From: a virus | DNA length: 41,516 nt | Virus record (IMG/VR): IMGVR_UViG_3300020463_000042 | Span: 1-41,516 of that record | Strand: one strand, 5' to 3' | Shown: one piece after another, positions 16,646 through 25,128 of the stretch | Position numbering within the stretch: position 1 is the first letter of the stretch | How the letters are laid out: each line of letters begins with the position of its first letter | Translations under genes and position numbers: made by a program | The notes under the pieces: model-generated | The model's input: the letters and a program-made list of their open reading frames with translations, nothing else | What the model was told of the DNA's origin: nothing | Databases searched by the model: none

Positions 16646-18211
16646 TTATTGTTGTTCTGGTTTAGATAAATTGTTTGCAACTGGTGCTACAGCTTTTTCA
16701 GCCATATTCATCATTTGCTCGTTTTGCATTTGCTCTTCTTGAGCTTCTGCTTCCTGTGCTAATTGTTCTTCAGATTTTATTAAACCTTCCGTATCAATAC
16801 CTAAACCAGTAGCAATACGTTTTATTAAATCATTTGGATTTAATGCTTGAACAACAGCAGGGTTTATTTGAGCTAAGTTACCTATCTCAGCTACAAATTC
16901 TCTTAATTTTTGTAAATCATTACCTCTACCTAAAGCCTCTATACCTGTAATAATAGTAGGTTGTACTGTACCTTTTGGTAATACAGGTATTTCATTAGCT
17001 TGTTCCATTCTTTTCATAAGAATAGTAACTAAAGGTAATTGAAATTCTTGTGATAATAAAGAATATATACCACCCATAGCAGTTTCTAATTGTTCTGCCA
17101 TATATCTAATCTCTTGTGCTGTAACTCTTTCAGCTTGTCTTTGTATAGATGTGTGTAATAAGAAAGCAAAAGATAATCTTTCTTCTAATTTTTGTATCAT
17201 TCTTTCTACAACTTGTAAGTCAAATTGTTTTTCAGTTTGTAGTACAGACACATCATCTTTACTTCCAGTAATAATGTCACCATTTCTACTTAATGATAAA
17301 TCTTTTTTTCTAGTCACTGCATTAGGTCTTACCATAAATACAACTTTACTAGAAGCCGCAGAAGATTCTACCATTGCTTGAGATAATCCTTCTAAGCTCT
17401 TGAGGTCTCCTAAAAATTCTTCAACATATCCTCTTCCATAGTCTTCATTGTCAACTCTAATCATTCTTAGAGCTTGATATGGTAATCTTTCTTTTTTAAA
17501 TTTACCTATACTAGATGGTATTTTAACACCATTAGCTTCTTGACACACATAAAATTCTTCATTTGGTAATTTATAAACGTGTGTATATAATTCTACTTCT
17601 TCATCTTTTTTATAATTAGGGTCAGTCATTATTTGTGCGGCAACATCTTTTTCTAATGCCATTACACTCATTTTTTCTTGAACAATAATTTCACAAACAT
17701 TACCTGAACTATCTCTTTGACATACATATTGAGTTAATGGAAATACTCTCATACTACCTTTTTTTGGTAAATAAGTAAGTACATTACCTGCTACAATTAA
17801 ATGTTTTAATGCTTCAAATACAGATACTCTTAATGCTAGTTGTTCTATTTTACTTGATACTTCTCTTTCAATAACAGACAAAGATTTTTCAACATCAGTT
17901 TTTATTTCTTTGTTTTGGTCTAATTCTTGTTTTGCTTTTCCTGCTATTGATAATCTAAAAAATGGGGAATTTGGTGGAAGTAGTAATAGTAATAATTTAG
18001 AAGCTAAATTGTTGACTCCCCTAGCTCCTACTGATTGGAAGGGGTTATATAAATCTGATGAATCTGTAAAACCATCAGGTTGAATAAGAGAAGGAATAGT
18101 TATTTCACTACACTCTTCTGCTCTATCTAAAAAATGTTCTCTATGTTGTTTTAATTTTGAATAACGCTGTCTTGTTGTTCCTTGTGTAAAATTGTTATCC
18201 ATGTATTCCAT
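16646..18211 (-). CDS. portal / head-tail connector protein (gp8-like)
   Basis: 521 residues (T7 gp8 is 536). Typical features include the N-terminal RQRYSKLKQHREHFLDRAEE, a GARGVNNLASKLLLLLLPPN segment and RQAERVTAQEIRYMAEQLE near residue ~360. It forms the dodecameric ring at the unique vertex through which DNA is packaged and released. A second in-frame ATG three codons in (MDNNF) is an alternative start. Confidence 0.93.
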   Translation of the reverse strand: MEYMDNNFTQGTTRQRYSKLKQHREHFLDRAEECSEITIPSLIQPDGFTDSSDLYNPFQSVGARGVNNLASKLLLLLLPPNSPFFRLSIAGKAKQELDQNKEIKTDVEKSLSVIEREVSSKIEQLALRVSVFEALKHLIVAGNVLTYLPKKGSMRVFPLTQYVCQRDSSGNVCEIIVQEKMSVMALEKDVAAQIMTDPNYKKDEEVELYTHVYKLPNEEFYVCQEANGVKIPSSIGKFKKERLPYQALRMIRVDNEDYGRGYVEEFLGDLKSLEGLSQAMVESSAASSKVVFMVRPNAVTRKKDLSLSRNGDIITGSKDDVSVLQTEKQFDLQVVERMIQKLEERLSFAFLLHTSIQRQAERVTAQEIRYMAEQLETAMGGIYSLLSQEFQLPLVTILMKRMEQANEIPVLPKGTVQPTIITGIEALGRGNDLQKLREFVAEIGNLAQINPAVVQALNPNDLIKRIATGLGIDTEGLIKSEEQLAQEAEAQEEQMQNEQMMNMAEKAVAPVANNLSKPEQQ

Positions 18212-18214
18212 TTA

Positions 18215-18436
18215 TTAAGAAACATTCAAACCAGAACCAGTTGCTACATTTACTCCTGATGAAGTGTTTAGTGCACTTGTTCCTGATTTTTTAACTTTTT
18301 TCTTTTTCTTTTTTGCATCTTGCTCGTCAGCAGTTATCAATGTAGGTGCTAAATCTTCACCCATGTTTGATTGATTAACTGGTGCAGGAGCAGGAGCTAC
18401 TTTTGTTTCTGGTACTTTTGGTCTTGACATACACAT
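18215..18436 (-). CDS. small pre-portal protein, possibly gp7.3-like
   Basis: 73 residues: Pro/Ala-rich N-terminal half, a K-rich block (DAKKKKKKVKK) and a Ser/Gly/Asn tail ending GSGLNVS. Directly upstream of the portal gene, the place of T7 gene 7.3, whose product is a tail assembly and adsorption factor. Similarity is in position and low-complexity style only. ATG preceded by GGAGA; a second ATG two codons in is possible. Confidence 0.6.
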   Translation of the reverse strand: MCMSRPKVPETKVAPAPAPVNQSNMGEDLAPTLITADEQDAKKKKKKVKKSGTSALNTSSGVNVATGSGLNVS

Positions 18437-18439
18437 AAG

Positions 18440-18613
18440 TTATTTCTCCGTTCTCTCTTTTAAGTTATTAATAAAATTTACAACATCACGTTGTCCTGCT
18501 TTAAAGTAGATAGTTTTAGTATCATCTTTTAATTCAGGTGATTTTTCAGGAAATGTCTCATTTAATAATTTCACTAAATCATCTACGTTGTTTGGTAATG
18601 CTAAATCGTCCAT
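18440..18613 (-). CDS. small acidic protein, first gene of the structural block
   Basis: 57 residues starting MDDLALPNNVDDLVKLLNET and ending NNLKERTEK, read from the sequence. It starts directly after the promoter-like element at 18622-18641 with a very short leader and no clear Shine-Dalgarno, and stops 3 bases before the next gene. No family recognised. Confidence 0.7.
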   Translation of the reverse strand: MDDLALPNNVDDLVKLLNETFPEKSPELKDDTKTIYFKAGQRDVVNFINNLKERTEK

Positions 18614-18621
18614 GTTATTCG

Positions 18622-18641
18622 TCTAAAAAGGGAACTTTACT
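18622..18641 (-). promoter_or_regulatory. putative phage promoter before the structural genes
   Basis: Minus-strand AGTAAAGTTCCCTTTTTAGA, a variant of the six-copy element. The TAA in it is the nrdB stop codon, exactly the arrangement seen at the integrase (GAG TAA AGT in both). It stands at the boundary between DNA-metabolism and virion genes. Confidence 0.65.
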
Positions 18642-19587
18642 CCCACAAGTTACCTGTTACTGTACCTTTATTGTACTCTGTTGCTCTGTTTTCAAAGAAA
18701 TTTGCATGTTCTACACCATTTAATACCCAATCTAACCAACCTAAAGGGTTATGTTTTACACCATAGTTAGGTTTTAATGACAGTTGTAGCAGTCTTCTAT
18801 CAGCAATATATCTAATATACTGTTTAACTTCTTCTGCTTTTAATCCTCTTATACCACCCATGCTAAATGCTAAGTCAATAAATCTATCTTCTAAATCTAC
18901 CATATCTCTAGCTGTTTGATATATACTAGCTTTAAATTTTTCTGTCCAAATATTAGGATTCTCTTTTATTAATTGATGAAATAATTTAATCATACCATCT
19001 ACGTGATGAGTCTCATCTCTTATAGACCATGTAACTATCTGACACATACCCTTCATTCTACCATATCTTTGAAAGTTTAGTAACATAACAAACGAAGCAA
19101 ACAACTGTAAGCCTTCACCAAATGCAGAAAAACAAGCCATCTCTCTAGCTAATCCTTCTATTCCTTTACCTTTACTTTCAAACAAGTAGTTATGTTTATC
19201 AGACATTTCTTTGTATTCTTGAAATGCTTTGTACTCTTTATCAGGTAAACCAATAGTATCATTAAGTAATGAATAACTATGTGCATGATTAGCTTCACTT
19301 GTAGCAAAAGCAGACAACATCATTCTCACTTCTGGTGGTTTAAATTTAGGTATGTATTTATCTAAATATGCTTGAGCTATATCTACATCACCTTGAGTAA
19401 AGAATTTAAGTATTTGTGATATTAGATTCTTTTCTTCTACTGTTAATCTTTCATTCCAATCTCTTACATCTTCATGTAAAGGTACTTCACTAGGTAACCA
19501 GTGCATTTTTTGTTGCATGTCGTAAGATTGAAAAGCCCATTCATAATCAAATGGTTTGTAATGTATACGTTCTTTAAATAAACTCAT
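18637..19587 (-). CDS. nrdB: ribonucleotide reductase class I, small (R2) subunit
   Basis: 316 residues from the ATG at 19587. All di-iron ligands can be placed: D67, E98, H101, E158, E192 and H195, and the radical tyrosine is Y105 in EANHAHSY, so it should be a tyrosyl-radical R2. The C-terminus (YNKGTVTGNLWE) is the tail that docks on R1. It makes dNTPs for phage replication together with nrdA. The start was chosen because ATGA overlaps the stop of the preceding small gene; the longer reading upstream has no such support. An AGGAG lies 14 bases upstream, rather far. Confidence 0.93.
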   Translation of the reverse strand: MSLFKERIHYKPFDYEWAFQSYDMQQKMHWLPSEVPLHEDVRDWNERLTVEEKNLISQILKFFTQGDVDIAQAYLDKYIPKFKPPEVRMMLSAFATSEANHAHSYSLLNDTIGLPDKEYKAFQEYKEMSDKHNYLFESKGKGIEGLAREMACFSAFGEGLQLFASFVMLLNFQRYGRMKGMCQIVTWSIRDETHHVDGMIKLFHQLIKENPNIWTEKFKASIYQTARDMVDLEDRFIDLAFSMGGIRGLKAEEVKQYIRYIADRRLLQLSLKPNYGVKHNPLGWLDWVLNGVEHANFFENRATEYNKGTVTGNLWE

Positions 19588-19769
19588 AGTTTGTTTTTTA
19601 ACTCCTTTAAATATGTTTGTTCTTCTGAGTGACAACACTCATTGTTGTTTTCTTTTTCTTTAGTGTGTGTCTTACACTTTTTCTTTTTAAAAATAGCATC
19701 ATAATTTTTTCTATATTTTTCACTAGGAATATGTACACCATCTCTAATCTTATAGTCTTTAAAGCCCAT
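19584..19769 (-). CDS. small Cys/His-containing protein between nrdA and nrdB
   Basis: 61 residues, beginning MGFKDYKIRDGVHIPSEKYR, then a K-rich stretch and a CKTH...ECCH pattern that could bind a metal. It overlaps the preceding small gene by 11 bases and nrdB by ATGA, so it belongs to a chain of coupled genes. The conserved-looking start suggests a real protein. Family and function unknown; an effect on RNR is only a guess from position. Confidence 0.7.
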   Translation of the reverse strand: MGFKDYKIRDGVHIPSEKYRKNYDAIFKKKKCKTHTKEKENNNECCHSEEQTYLKELKNKL

Positions 19770-19938
19770 AAAATAATTCTATCCCTTCTATTATTATTAT
19801 TGCTAATAATTCTACTGCCAAGATTGTATGATATATAGTCCATAAGACTGTTTGTTTTTGTTGTTTCTTTTTACAGTTACAATTACAACGCTTACGTTTT
19901 GGTTTATCCATACCATCAAATATACTACTGTCTGTCAT
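19759..19938 (-). CDS. small membrane protein with CNCNC motif, next to nrdA
   Basis: 59 residues read from the sequence: an acidic start (MTDSSIFDGMDK), a basic KRKRCNCNCKKK block, then a ~25-residue hydrophobic segment (TIYHTILAVELLAIIIIEG) likely to span the membrane. Its ATG overlaps the nrdA stop (TAATG) and its stop lies inside the next gene. Positive residues before the helix suggest the N-terminus stays in the cytoplasm. No family recognised. Confidence 0.65.
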   Translation of the reverse strand: MTDSSIFDGMDKPKRKRCNCNCKKKQQKQTVLWTIYHTILAVELLAIIIIEGIELFYGL

Positions 19939-21692
19939 TATGCCTCACACGCTAAACAATCAGCTTCAGGTATAATTGTTCTTTCTACTTTTTTAGATAC
20001 TAACTCTGCACGTTTGATTGCTTCTGAACGGCAATAGTATAATGTTTTAAGTTTTCTTTTCCATGCTAACATGTGTATCTCATGTAATTCTTTTACATTA
20101 ACATCAGCAGGAACAAATACATTTACTGATTGACCTTGACAAATATATTGTTGTCTATCAGACGCATGTTCTATTACCCATTGTTGGTTAATTTCAATCG
20201 CAGTTTTAAATATATCTTTTTCATAATCAGACAACTCTTTAACATGAAGCACTGAGCCTCTATTAGCAAGTATTGAAGTCCAAGTCTTATCATTATTTAT
20301 TCCCTTCTTTTCTAATATTTTTTCTAAATATTTATTCTTAACTAAAAACGAACCTGACATAGTTTTTTGCACATAAGCATTAGCTCTGTATGGTTCTATT
20401 GATGGTGATGTAGTACCACAAATAATAGAAGACGAAGCATTAGGAGCAATAGCTAACAAGTGTGCGTTACGCATACCAGTACCTTCCATGTCTGGTGCTT
20501 CTCCTCTTTTAATTGCTAGTCTTTTAGATTCTTCTACTGCCTGTGCTTTCATTGTTTTAAATATTTTTAAATTCATAGCTTTAGCTAATGCAGATTCAAA
20601 TGGTATACCTTTAGATTGTAGGTACGCATGAAATCCCATAGCACCTAGACCTAAACTTCTTTCATTGTTAGCACTAAACCTAGCTCTAAATAATTCTTCA
20701 GGTGCATAGTCTATAAAATATTGTAATACATTATCTAAAAATCTAATTAAGTCTGGTATAAATAAAGAATCATTTTTCCATTCATCATACTTTTCTAAAT
20801 TTACAGAAGACAAACAACACACTGCTGTCCTGTTGTCATTAGTTGGTAAAGTTATTTCAGTACATAAATTAGAATGATGTACTTCTAATCCTAATTTCTT
20901 TTGCGATTCAGGTAACGCATCATTAATAGTATCAATAAAAGAAAGATAAGGTTCTCCTGTAGCTACTCTAGTTTCTAAAATCTTTTGCCATAATTCTCTA
21001 GCTGATATAGTACGTACAACTTTTTTTGTATGTGGGTCTACAAGATTCCAAGTATCATCATACGTTGGTTCTTTAATACAATTATCAATTAACTGCATAA
21101 ACTCATCACTAATGTTAATACCATGATGTAAGTTTAAACATTTTCTGTGCACGTCACCACCACTAGGTTTACGCATCTCCATAAATTCTATAATCTCTGG
21201 GTGTGAGATGTCCATGTATGCCGCATAACTACCACGTCTTGTTTTACCTTGTGAGAAAGCAAGTATCTCTGAGTCTACTACATGTAAGAATGGAATTGAA
21301 CCTGATGATTGTGAACCACCAGATGTCATAGTACCATCACTTCTTACGTGTCCCCAGTAACCACCGATACCACCACCTACTGAAGCTAACCAAGCATTTT
21401 CTGTATAGTGTCCTGTTAATCCTTCTCTACTATCACCTACGTAATTTAAAAAACATGAGATAGGCATACCTCTTTTACTACCTGCGTTAGACAAAACAGG
21501 TGTAGAAAACATAAACCAAAGTTTAGATGCGTAGTTATAAATTCTTTCTGCCATCTCATCATTATCTGAAAAGGCTTTTGCCGCTCTAAAAAAACCATCT
21601 TGCGGTGAACTTTCTTGTGGTAATAAATATCTATCTTTTAATGTTGTCTTACCAAAGTCTGTAAGTAATTCATCTCTACTATAATCTATCAT
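19938..21692 (-). CDS. nrdA: ribonucleotide reductase class I, large (R1) subunit
   Basis: 584 residues, short compared with E. coli NrdA (761). The catalytic set is complete: C80 (PISCFLNY), N275, C277 and E279 (NLCTEI), the second redox Cys at 292/293 (VCCLSS), the Tyr pair Y552-Y553 and the C-terminal C579-x2-C582 pair. The N-terminal ATP-cone is absent, so feedback inhibition by dATP through that site is not expected; this is common in phage enzymes. Start overlaps the SpeD-like gene by ATGA; the stop overlaps the next small gene. Confidence 0.93.
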   Translation of the reverse strand: MIDYSRDELLTDFGKTTLKDRYLLPQESSPQDGFFRAAKAFSDNDEMAERIYNYASKLWFMFSTPVLSNAGSKRGMPISCFLNYVGDSREGLTGHYTENAWLASVGGGIGGYWGHVRSDGTMTSGGSQSSGSIPFLHVVDSEILAFSQGKTRRGSYAAYMDISHPEIIEFMEMRKPSGGDVHRKCLNLHHGINISDEFMQLIDNCIKEPTYDDTWNLVDPHTKKVVRTISARELWQKILETRVATGEPYLSFIDTINDALPESQKKLGLEVHHSNLCTEITLPTNDNRTAVCCLSSVNLEKYDEWKNDSLFIPDLIRFLDNVLQYFIDYAPEELFRARFSANNERSLGLGAMGFHAYLQSKGIPFESALAKAMNLKIFKTMKAQAVEESKRLAIKRGEAPDMEGTGMRNAHLLAIAPNASSSIICGTTSPSIEPYRANAYVQKTMSGSFLVKNKYLEKILEKKGINNDKTWTSILANRGSVLHVKELSDYEKDIFKTAIEINQQWVIEHASDRQQYICQGQSVNVFVPADVNVKELHEIHMLAWKRKLKTLYYCRSEAIKRAELVSKKVERTIIPEADCLACEA

Positions 21693-22075
21693 AATCTAAA
21701 TCTTTCTTTCTTTTTTAATATATCTATAAATTCTGCTCTATCTATTACTGCGTAATCTACTTTAACTGGTTCAAAGTCATCTAAAAATAATAAAACTATT
21801 TCTTTATCTAAGTTACTACATGTATAAACATCTAGTTGTAACACAGCAGGAGATGTTTCGTCCCAACAATGCAATGCAATGTGTGAAGTTTCTATACACT
21901 GCACCGCAGTAATTCCTTTGTTGTCTATCTTATTAACATAAACAGCAGTAGGTTTACCAAGAGGACGCATACCTATAGCTTTAACTAATTTGCGTAACCA
22001 CTTTTTTACTTTACGTATATCTTGTGGTGGCTTAGTAACCTCTGCTCTAATAATAATATGTTTATGTTCTATCAT
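21689..22075 (-). CDS. speD: SpeD-like pyruvoyl-dependent decarboxylase
   Basis: 128 residues, the size of class 1B bacterial SpeD proenzymes. The segment IETSHIALHCWDE then LDVYTCS matches the SpeD signature; S64, H69 and C86 take the places of T. maritima S63, H68 and C83. S64 would become the pyruvoyl group after self-cleavage. The residue before it is T63, not the usual Glu. The classic activity is S-adenosylmethionine decarboxylation for spermidine synthesis; some SpeD homologues instead decarboxylate arginine or ornithine. Coupled by ATGA overlaps to the DUF3310 gene and nrdA. The fold is clear; the substrate cannot be read from sequence. Confidence 0.85.
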   Translation of the reverse strand: MIEHKHIIIRAEVTKPPQDIRKVKKWLRKLVKAIGMRPLGKPTAVYVNKIDNKGITAVQCIETSHIALHCWDETSPAVLQLDVYTCSNLDKEIVLLFLDDFEPVKVDYAVIDRAEFIDILKKKERFRL

Positions 22076-22299
22076 TTGTCACTGACTTTAGCTACACCTT
22101 CTTTTTCTATAATGAAATCAATGTATACTTTTGCTTTTTTTAAATCATCAATGCCACCTTTACCACGCCAACGTGTTATGTACTTAACAACATTCCCTTC
22201 GCAGTACGTGAGACCATTAGATATTATATAATCAATAGGCTCTATCTCTTTGTTAGTATAGTGCGGTGGATTTTTTATTGGGTCTATCTTATCGTCCAT
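22072..22299 (-). CDS. DUF3310 protein (T7 gp1.7 C-terminal-like)
   Basis: 75 residues with the DUF3310 signature: NPPHYTNKEIEPIDYI, then EGNVVKYITRWRGKGGIDDL and a C-terminal YIDFIIEKE helix. This domain forms the C-terminal part of T7 gp1.7, a nucleotide kinase; here it stands alone. Overlaps the exonuclease gene upstream by 16 bases and SpeD-like downstream by ATGA. Its company (RNR, SpeD) fits a role in nucleotide supply, but activity of the isolated domain is unknown. Confidence 0.85.
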   Translation of the reverse strand: MDDKIDPIKNPPHYTNKEIEPIDYIISNGLTYCEGNVVKYITRWRGKGGIDDLKKAKVYIDFIIEKEGVAKVSDK

Positions 22300-23048
22300 A
22301 GTTTTACCTTACCTGTTTTTTTATTGTAGTCACCATGCCTTAGTATTCTAGCAACTCTAGCTTGAGCTAGTGCTTCTTTAGCAGTGTAACCTTTGTCTTT
22401 GTATATACCTTTAACAACTTTCCATAAATCTTTTAATGGAACATTAGTATATTTTTGTATTAGTTTATTAGCAGTGACTATACCAACACCATCTATGCCA
22501 TCATAGCCATCAACCTTATCACCTGTTAATGTCTGTATCATAAATTGATAGTCAGCTAGTCTTTCTGGTATTTGTTCTACTGTTAAACCATTAGCAGATA
22601 AGTTACATGGAATTGTTCGTAAATCTTTATCTATACTAACTACAATACGTTCTTCGTTTGTTGGTTCAGTAGCCATGATACCCATAACATCATCAGCTTC
22701 TAAGTTTTTCCACTGAACTCCATTATGTTTATCCATAACATAGTTACGTAATGCTTTTAATACCATTGGCTTACGTTTGTTTCTTCTGTTATCTTTGTAT
22801 GATGGTAGTACATCTTTTCTAAAATTACTACTATCAGTTAATGCAACAACATAATCGTCAGCTTCTAATGATGAACCTAAGTCATCTATTACAGCATCAA
22901 CATCAGCCTTACATTTATTCTCATCACAATGTAATGTCCATAAGCCATCACCCCAATGAGTATCTACTTCATTGTTAAGAGCTATTTGATATAATAAAAT
23001 ATCACCATCTATTAACAATACCTTACGACCTTTTAGTTTATCACTCAT
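22284..23048 (-). CDS. 5'-3' exonuclease (T7 gp6 / flap nuclease family)
   Basis: 254 residues. Acidic metal-binding residues of the FEN/5'-exonuclease family are visible in LLIDGDILLYQ, NLEADDVMGI and VVSIDKDLRTIP; the helix-three-turn-helix DNA-binding region is at TGDKVDGYDGIDGVG. T7 gp6 degrades host DNA to feed nucleotide pools, removes RNA primers and acts in recombination. Located after the polymerase as in T7. Confidence 0.9.
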   Translation of the reverse strand: MSDKLKGRKVLLIDGDILLYQIALNNEVDTHWGDGLWTLHCDENKCKADVDAVIDDLGSSLEADDYVVALTDSSNFRKDVLPSYKDNRRNKRKPMVLKALRNYVMDKHNGVQWKNLEADDVMGIMATEPTNEERIVVSIDKDLRTIPCNLSANGLTVEQIPERLADYQFMIQTLTGDKVDGYDGIDGVGIVTANKLIQKYTNVPLKDLWKVVKGIYKDKGYTAKEALAQARVARILRHGDYNKKTGKVKLWTIR

Positions 23049-23056
23049 GTCTTCTC

Positions 23057-23431
23057 CTATTGTACGTTTCTTTTTAAAAATAATTCAGACAACGGAACTA
23101 AAACAAACCTACTCTTGTTACCATCACCGCCACTTCTGATATTCTTCATATATTTTTTTGTCAATTTTTTAATGGTTGACGTATCAAAAATCATACGGAC
23201 AAAATCTTTATCACCATCAGCTAGTATGTGAACCCAGTAGTCTGCTTCTGTTGCCATAATACCTGACGGCTTACCATAACACTCTACTTCAATACACATG
23301 TTACCAGACTTCTGCCACCAGTCTCTCTCAGTCTTTACTTCTAGTTTTGTTTTATCTTTATCAAGTATAGATACAATCCTATTCTCTCGTTCCTGTCCAT
23401 ACTTCAGGTCTTTGTCAAACTTCTTATTCAT
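23057..23431 (-). CDS. PD-(D/E)XK nuclease-like protein
   Basis: 124 residues. The core KTKLEVKTERDWW (E-x-K type metal site), GNMCIEVECYGKPSGI and TEADYWVHI form the pattern of small phage PD-(D/E)XK family proteins. Its start overlaps the polymerase stop (TAATG) and the exonuclease follows. Likely a DNA-cleaving or recombination factor; biochemical role not determinable here. Confidence 0.7.
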   Translation of the reverse strand: MNKKFDKDLKYGQERENRIVSILDKDKTKLEVKTERDWWQKSGNMCIEVECYGKPSGIMATEADYWVHILADGDKDFVRMIFDTSTIKKLTKKYMKNIRSGGDGNKSRFVLVPLSELFLKRNVQ

Positions 23432-25128
23432 TAATGTGTCTCACTCCAGTTGTTACCTATTTTATATTCTCCTGTTAATGGGAGTCTTAATTGGAAGTGT
23501 TTGCCAGTACATTCAATGGCTTTGACAGCTAACCTACCAACGGTCTCTGCATCTTTATCAAGACACTCAACCTGTATTTCGTCATGCACCCAAACTACCT
23601 GTTGGGTTTCAGGAATATCCTTAACTAATTTATCAAACTCAACTAGCCATTGTTTACACACCAGTGCACCTGCACTTTGTAACAATGTATTTAATGCGGC
23701 GTGTGCTGAACGAACTTTAATCTGTCTCTTATCAAGACCAACTATGTGTCCTCTCTCTGCCGCTAATTGTACTTGCTCTATTAGTTTACTAAGAGCAGGT
23801 AAATTATTTAAGAATCTTTTTTTAATCTTAGATGCTTCACCAACTTTCTTACCAGTTACTTCCGCAATACGTTTAACGCCACCACCATATAAAAAGCAAT
23901 AGTAAAAACGCTTTGCTAAATCTCTTGAGTCTAAACCTGCAAGAGTCTGTGTCTCTGTATGTATGTCACCATCTAATACAACTTTCGTGTACTCACCCTT
24001 GTCATACTTAGACATAAAGTGAGCTAACATTCTAACTTCTAATCCTGATATATCTATACCTACTAACTTCTTACCATTAGGTACAGTAAATAAACTTCTA
24101 CATTCTTTACCAAAAGGTACAGACACACTTGGAACTTGTGCCATGTTTGGAAACGAATGACTTGCACGTGCTGTAACTGTAGAGTTAGTGTTACAAGTAC
24201 CATGTATCTTATTATTTTTTTCATGTTTTAACCATGCCTGTGTACCTGTAGCTAGTTGTGCAATTCTTTTATCTAATAAGAAATGTTCACATAAAATTTT
24301 TGCTTCAGGATATTCCAGTTTACTTAATACAGTATCATCTAGTTTTGGTTTACCATCATTAGTAAATTCTTTAGCTTCCCAACCATACTTAGTTTTTAAT
24401 CTATCAGCTATGTGATGACGTGAACTAGGATTAAAAACTGTAACTCTATCTTTTAATTGTTTACCTGTTTTTTCTGATACTCTCTTCTCTGTAATAGGTA
24501 AGAATATTTTTTGTAGTTGTTCTTCTAACTCTATTCTTCTAGTGTTTAACTTTGTATATAACTTTTGGGCTTTCTCTTTATTAAAAGTAAAACCATATTG
24601 TTCTTGTTTAAATATTAAGTCAGCAACATAATGTTCTAAGTCCATTGCTTGTTGTGAATAACCTTTTTTCTCAATCATGTTGAATAAAGTGTGAGTCACT
24701 TGAACATCTTGAATACAATACTCTAGCATACCCACACTAAATTCTTTCCAATCTGTATCAAACTGTTCTTTATATTCGCCCACCCTGTTACCCCACGCTT
24801 TCAAGCTGTGTCTGCCAATACAGTCTCTTGGAAAATTCTTATGTTTAAAATCTTGGTCTTTAATATCAGGGAATAACAATCTTGTTGCTACTATAGTATC
24901 AAAAACTTTTGCTTTTGATTTTAAATTATAAAACTTTTTAAGAACTGGTATGTCAAACTTAATAATGTTGTGACCAATAATTAATTCTGCTTCTTCTAAT
25001 TTCTTTACAGCCTGTGCGTTGTTTAAATGTAACACTTGGTTTGTGTCTATATCTTTTAGTATAATACAATGTACTTTAGTAGCTGTATCTAAAAATCCAT
25101 CTGTTTCTATATCAAAACAATATCTCAT
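23431..25128 (-). CDS. family A DNA polymerase (T7 gp5-like)
   Basis: 565 residues, shorter than T7 gp5 (704). The proofreading exonuclease is intact: D6 and E8 in FDIETDG and D141. Polymerase motif A has D359 (GIDISGLE), motif B R402, K406 and Y410, motif C HDE at 515-517. Y410 aligns with T7 Y526 / E. coli F762. It replicates the phage genome with the gp4-type helicase. Whether a thioredoxin-binding insertion remains is unclear given the shorter length. ATGA and TAATG overlaps join it to its neighbours. Confidence 0.95.
   Translation of the reverse strand: MRYCFDIETDGFLDTATKVHCIILKDIDTNQVLHLNNAQAVKKLEEAELIIGHNIIKFDIPVLKKFYNLKSKAKVFDTIVATRLLFPDIKDQDFKHKNFPRDCIGRHSLKAWGNRVGEYKEQFDTDWKEFSVGMLEYCIQDVQVTHTLFNMIEKKGYSQQAMDLEHYVADLIFKQEQYGFTFNKEKAQKLYTKLNTRRIELEEQLQKIFLPITEKRVSEKTGKQLKDRVTVFNPSSRHHIADRLKTKYGWEAKEFTNDGKPKLDDTVLSKLEYPEAKILCEHFLLDKRIAQLATGTQAWLKHEKNNKIHGTCNTNSTVTARASHSFPNMAQVPSVSVPFGKECRSLFTVPNGKKLVGIDISGLEVRMLAHFMSKYDKGEYTKVVLDGDIHTETQTLAGLDSRDLAKRFYYCFLYGGGVKRIAEVTGKKVGEASKIKKRFLNNLPALSKLIEQVQLAAERGHIVGLDKRQIKVRSAHAALNTLLQSAGALVCKQWLVEFDKLVKDIPETQQVVWVHDEIQVECLDKDAETVGRLAVKAIECTGKHFQLRLPLTGEYKIGNNWSETH

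Noticed and set aside
19588-19638. Longer nrdB start 17 codons upstream
   Set aside because: It would extend into the preceding coupled gene; the ATG at 19587 with ATGA overlap gives the usual R2 N-terminus.
19607-19843. 78-codon minus-strand frame overlapping the two small genes between nrdA and nrdB
   Set aside because: The two alternative frames are joined to nrdA and nrdB by TAATG, an 11-base overlap and ATGA, which is stronger evidence; this frame has no ribosome site and no such joints.
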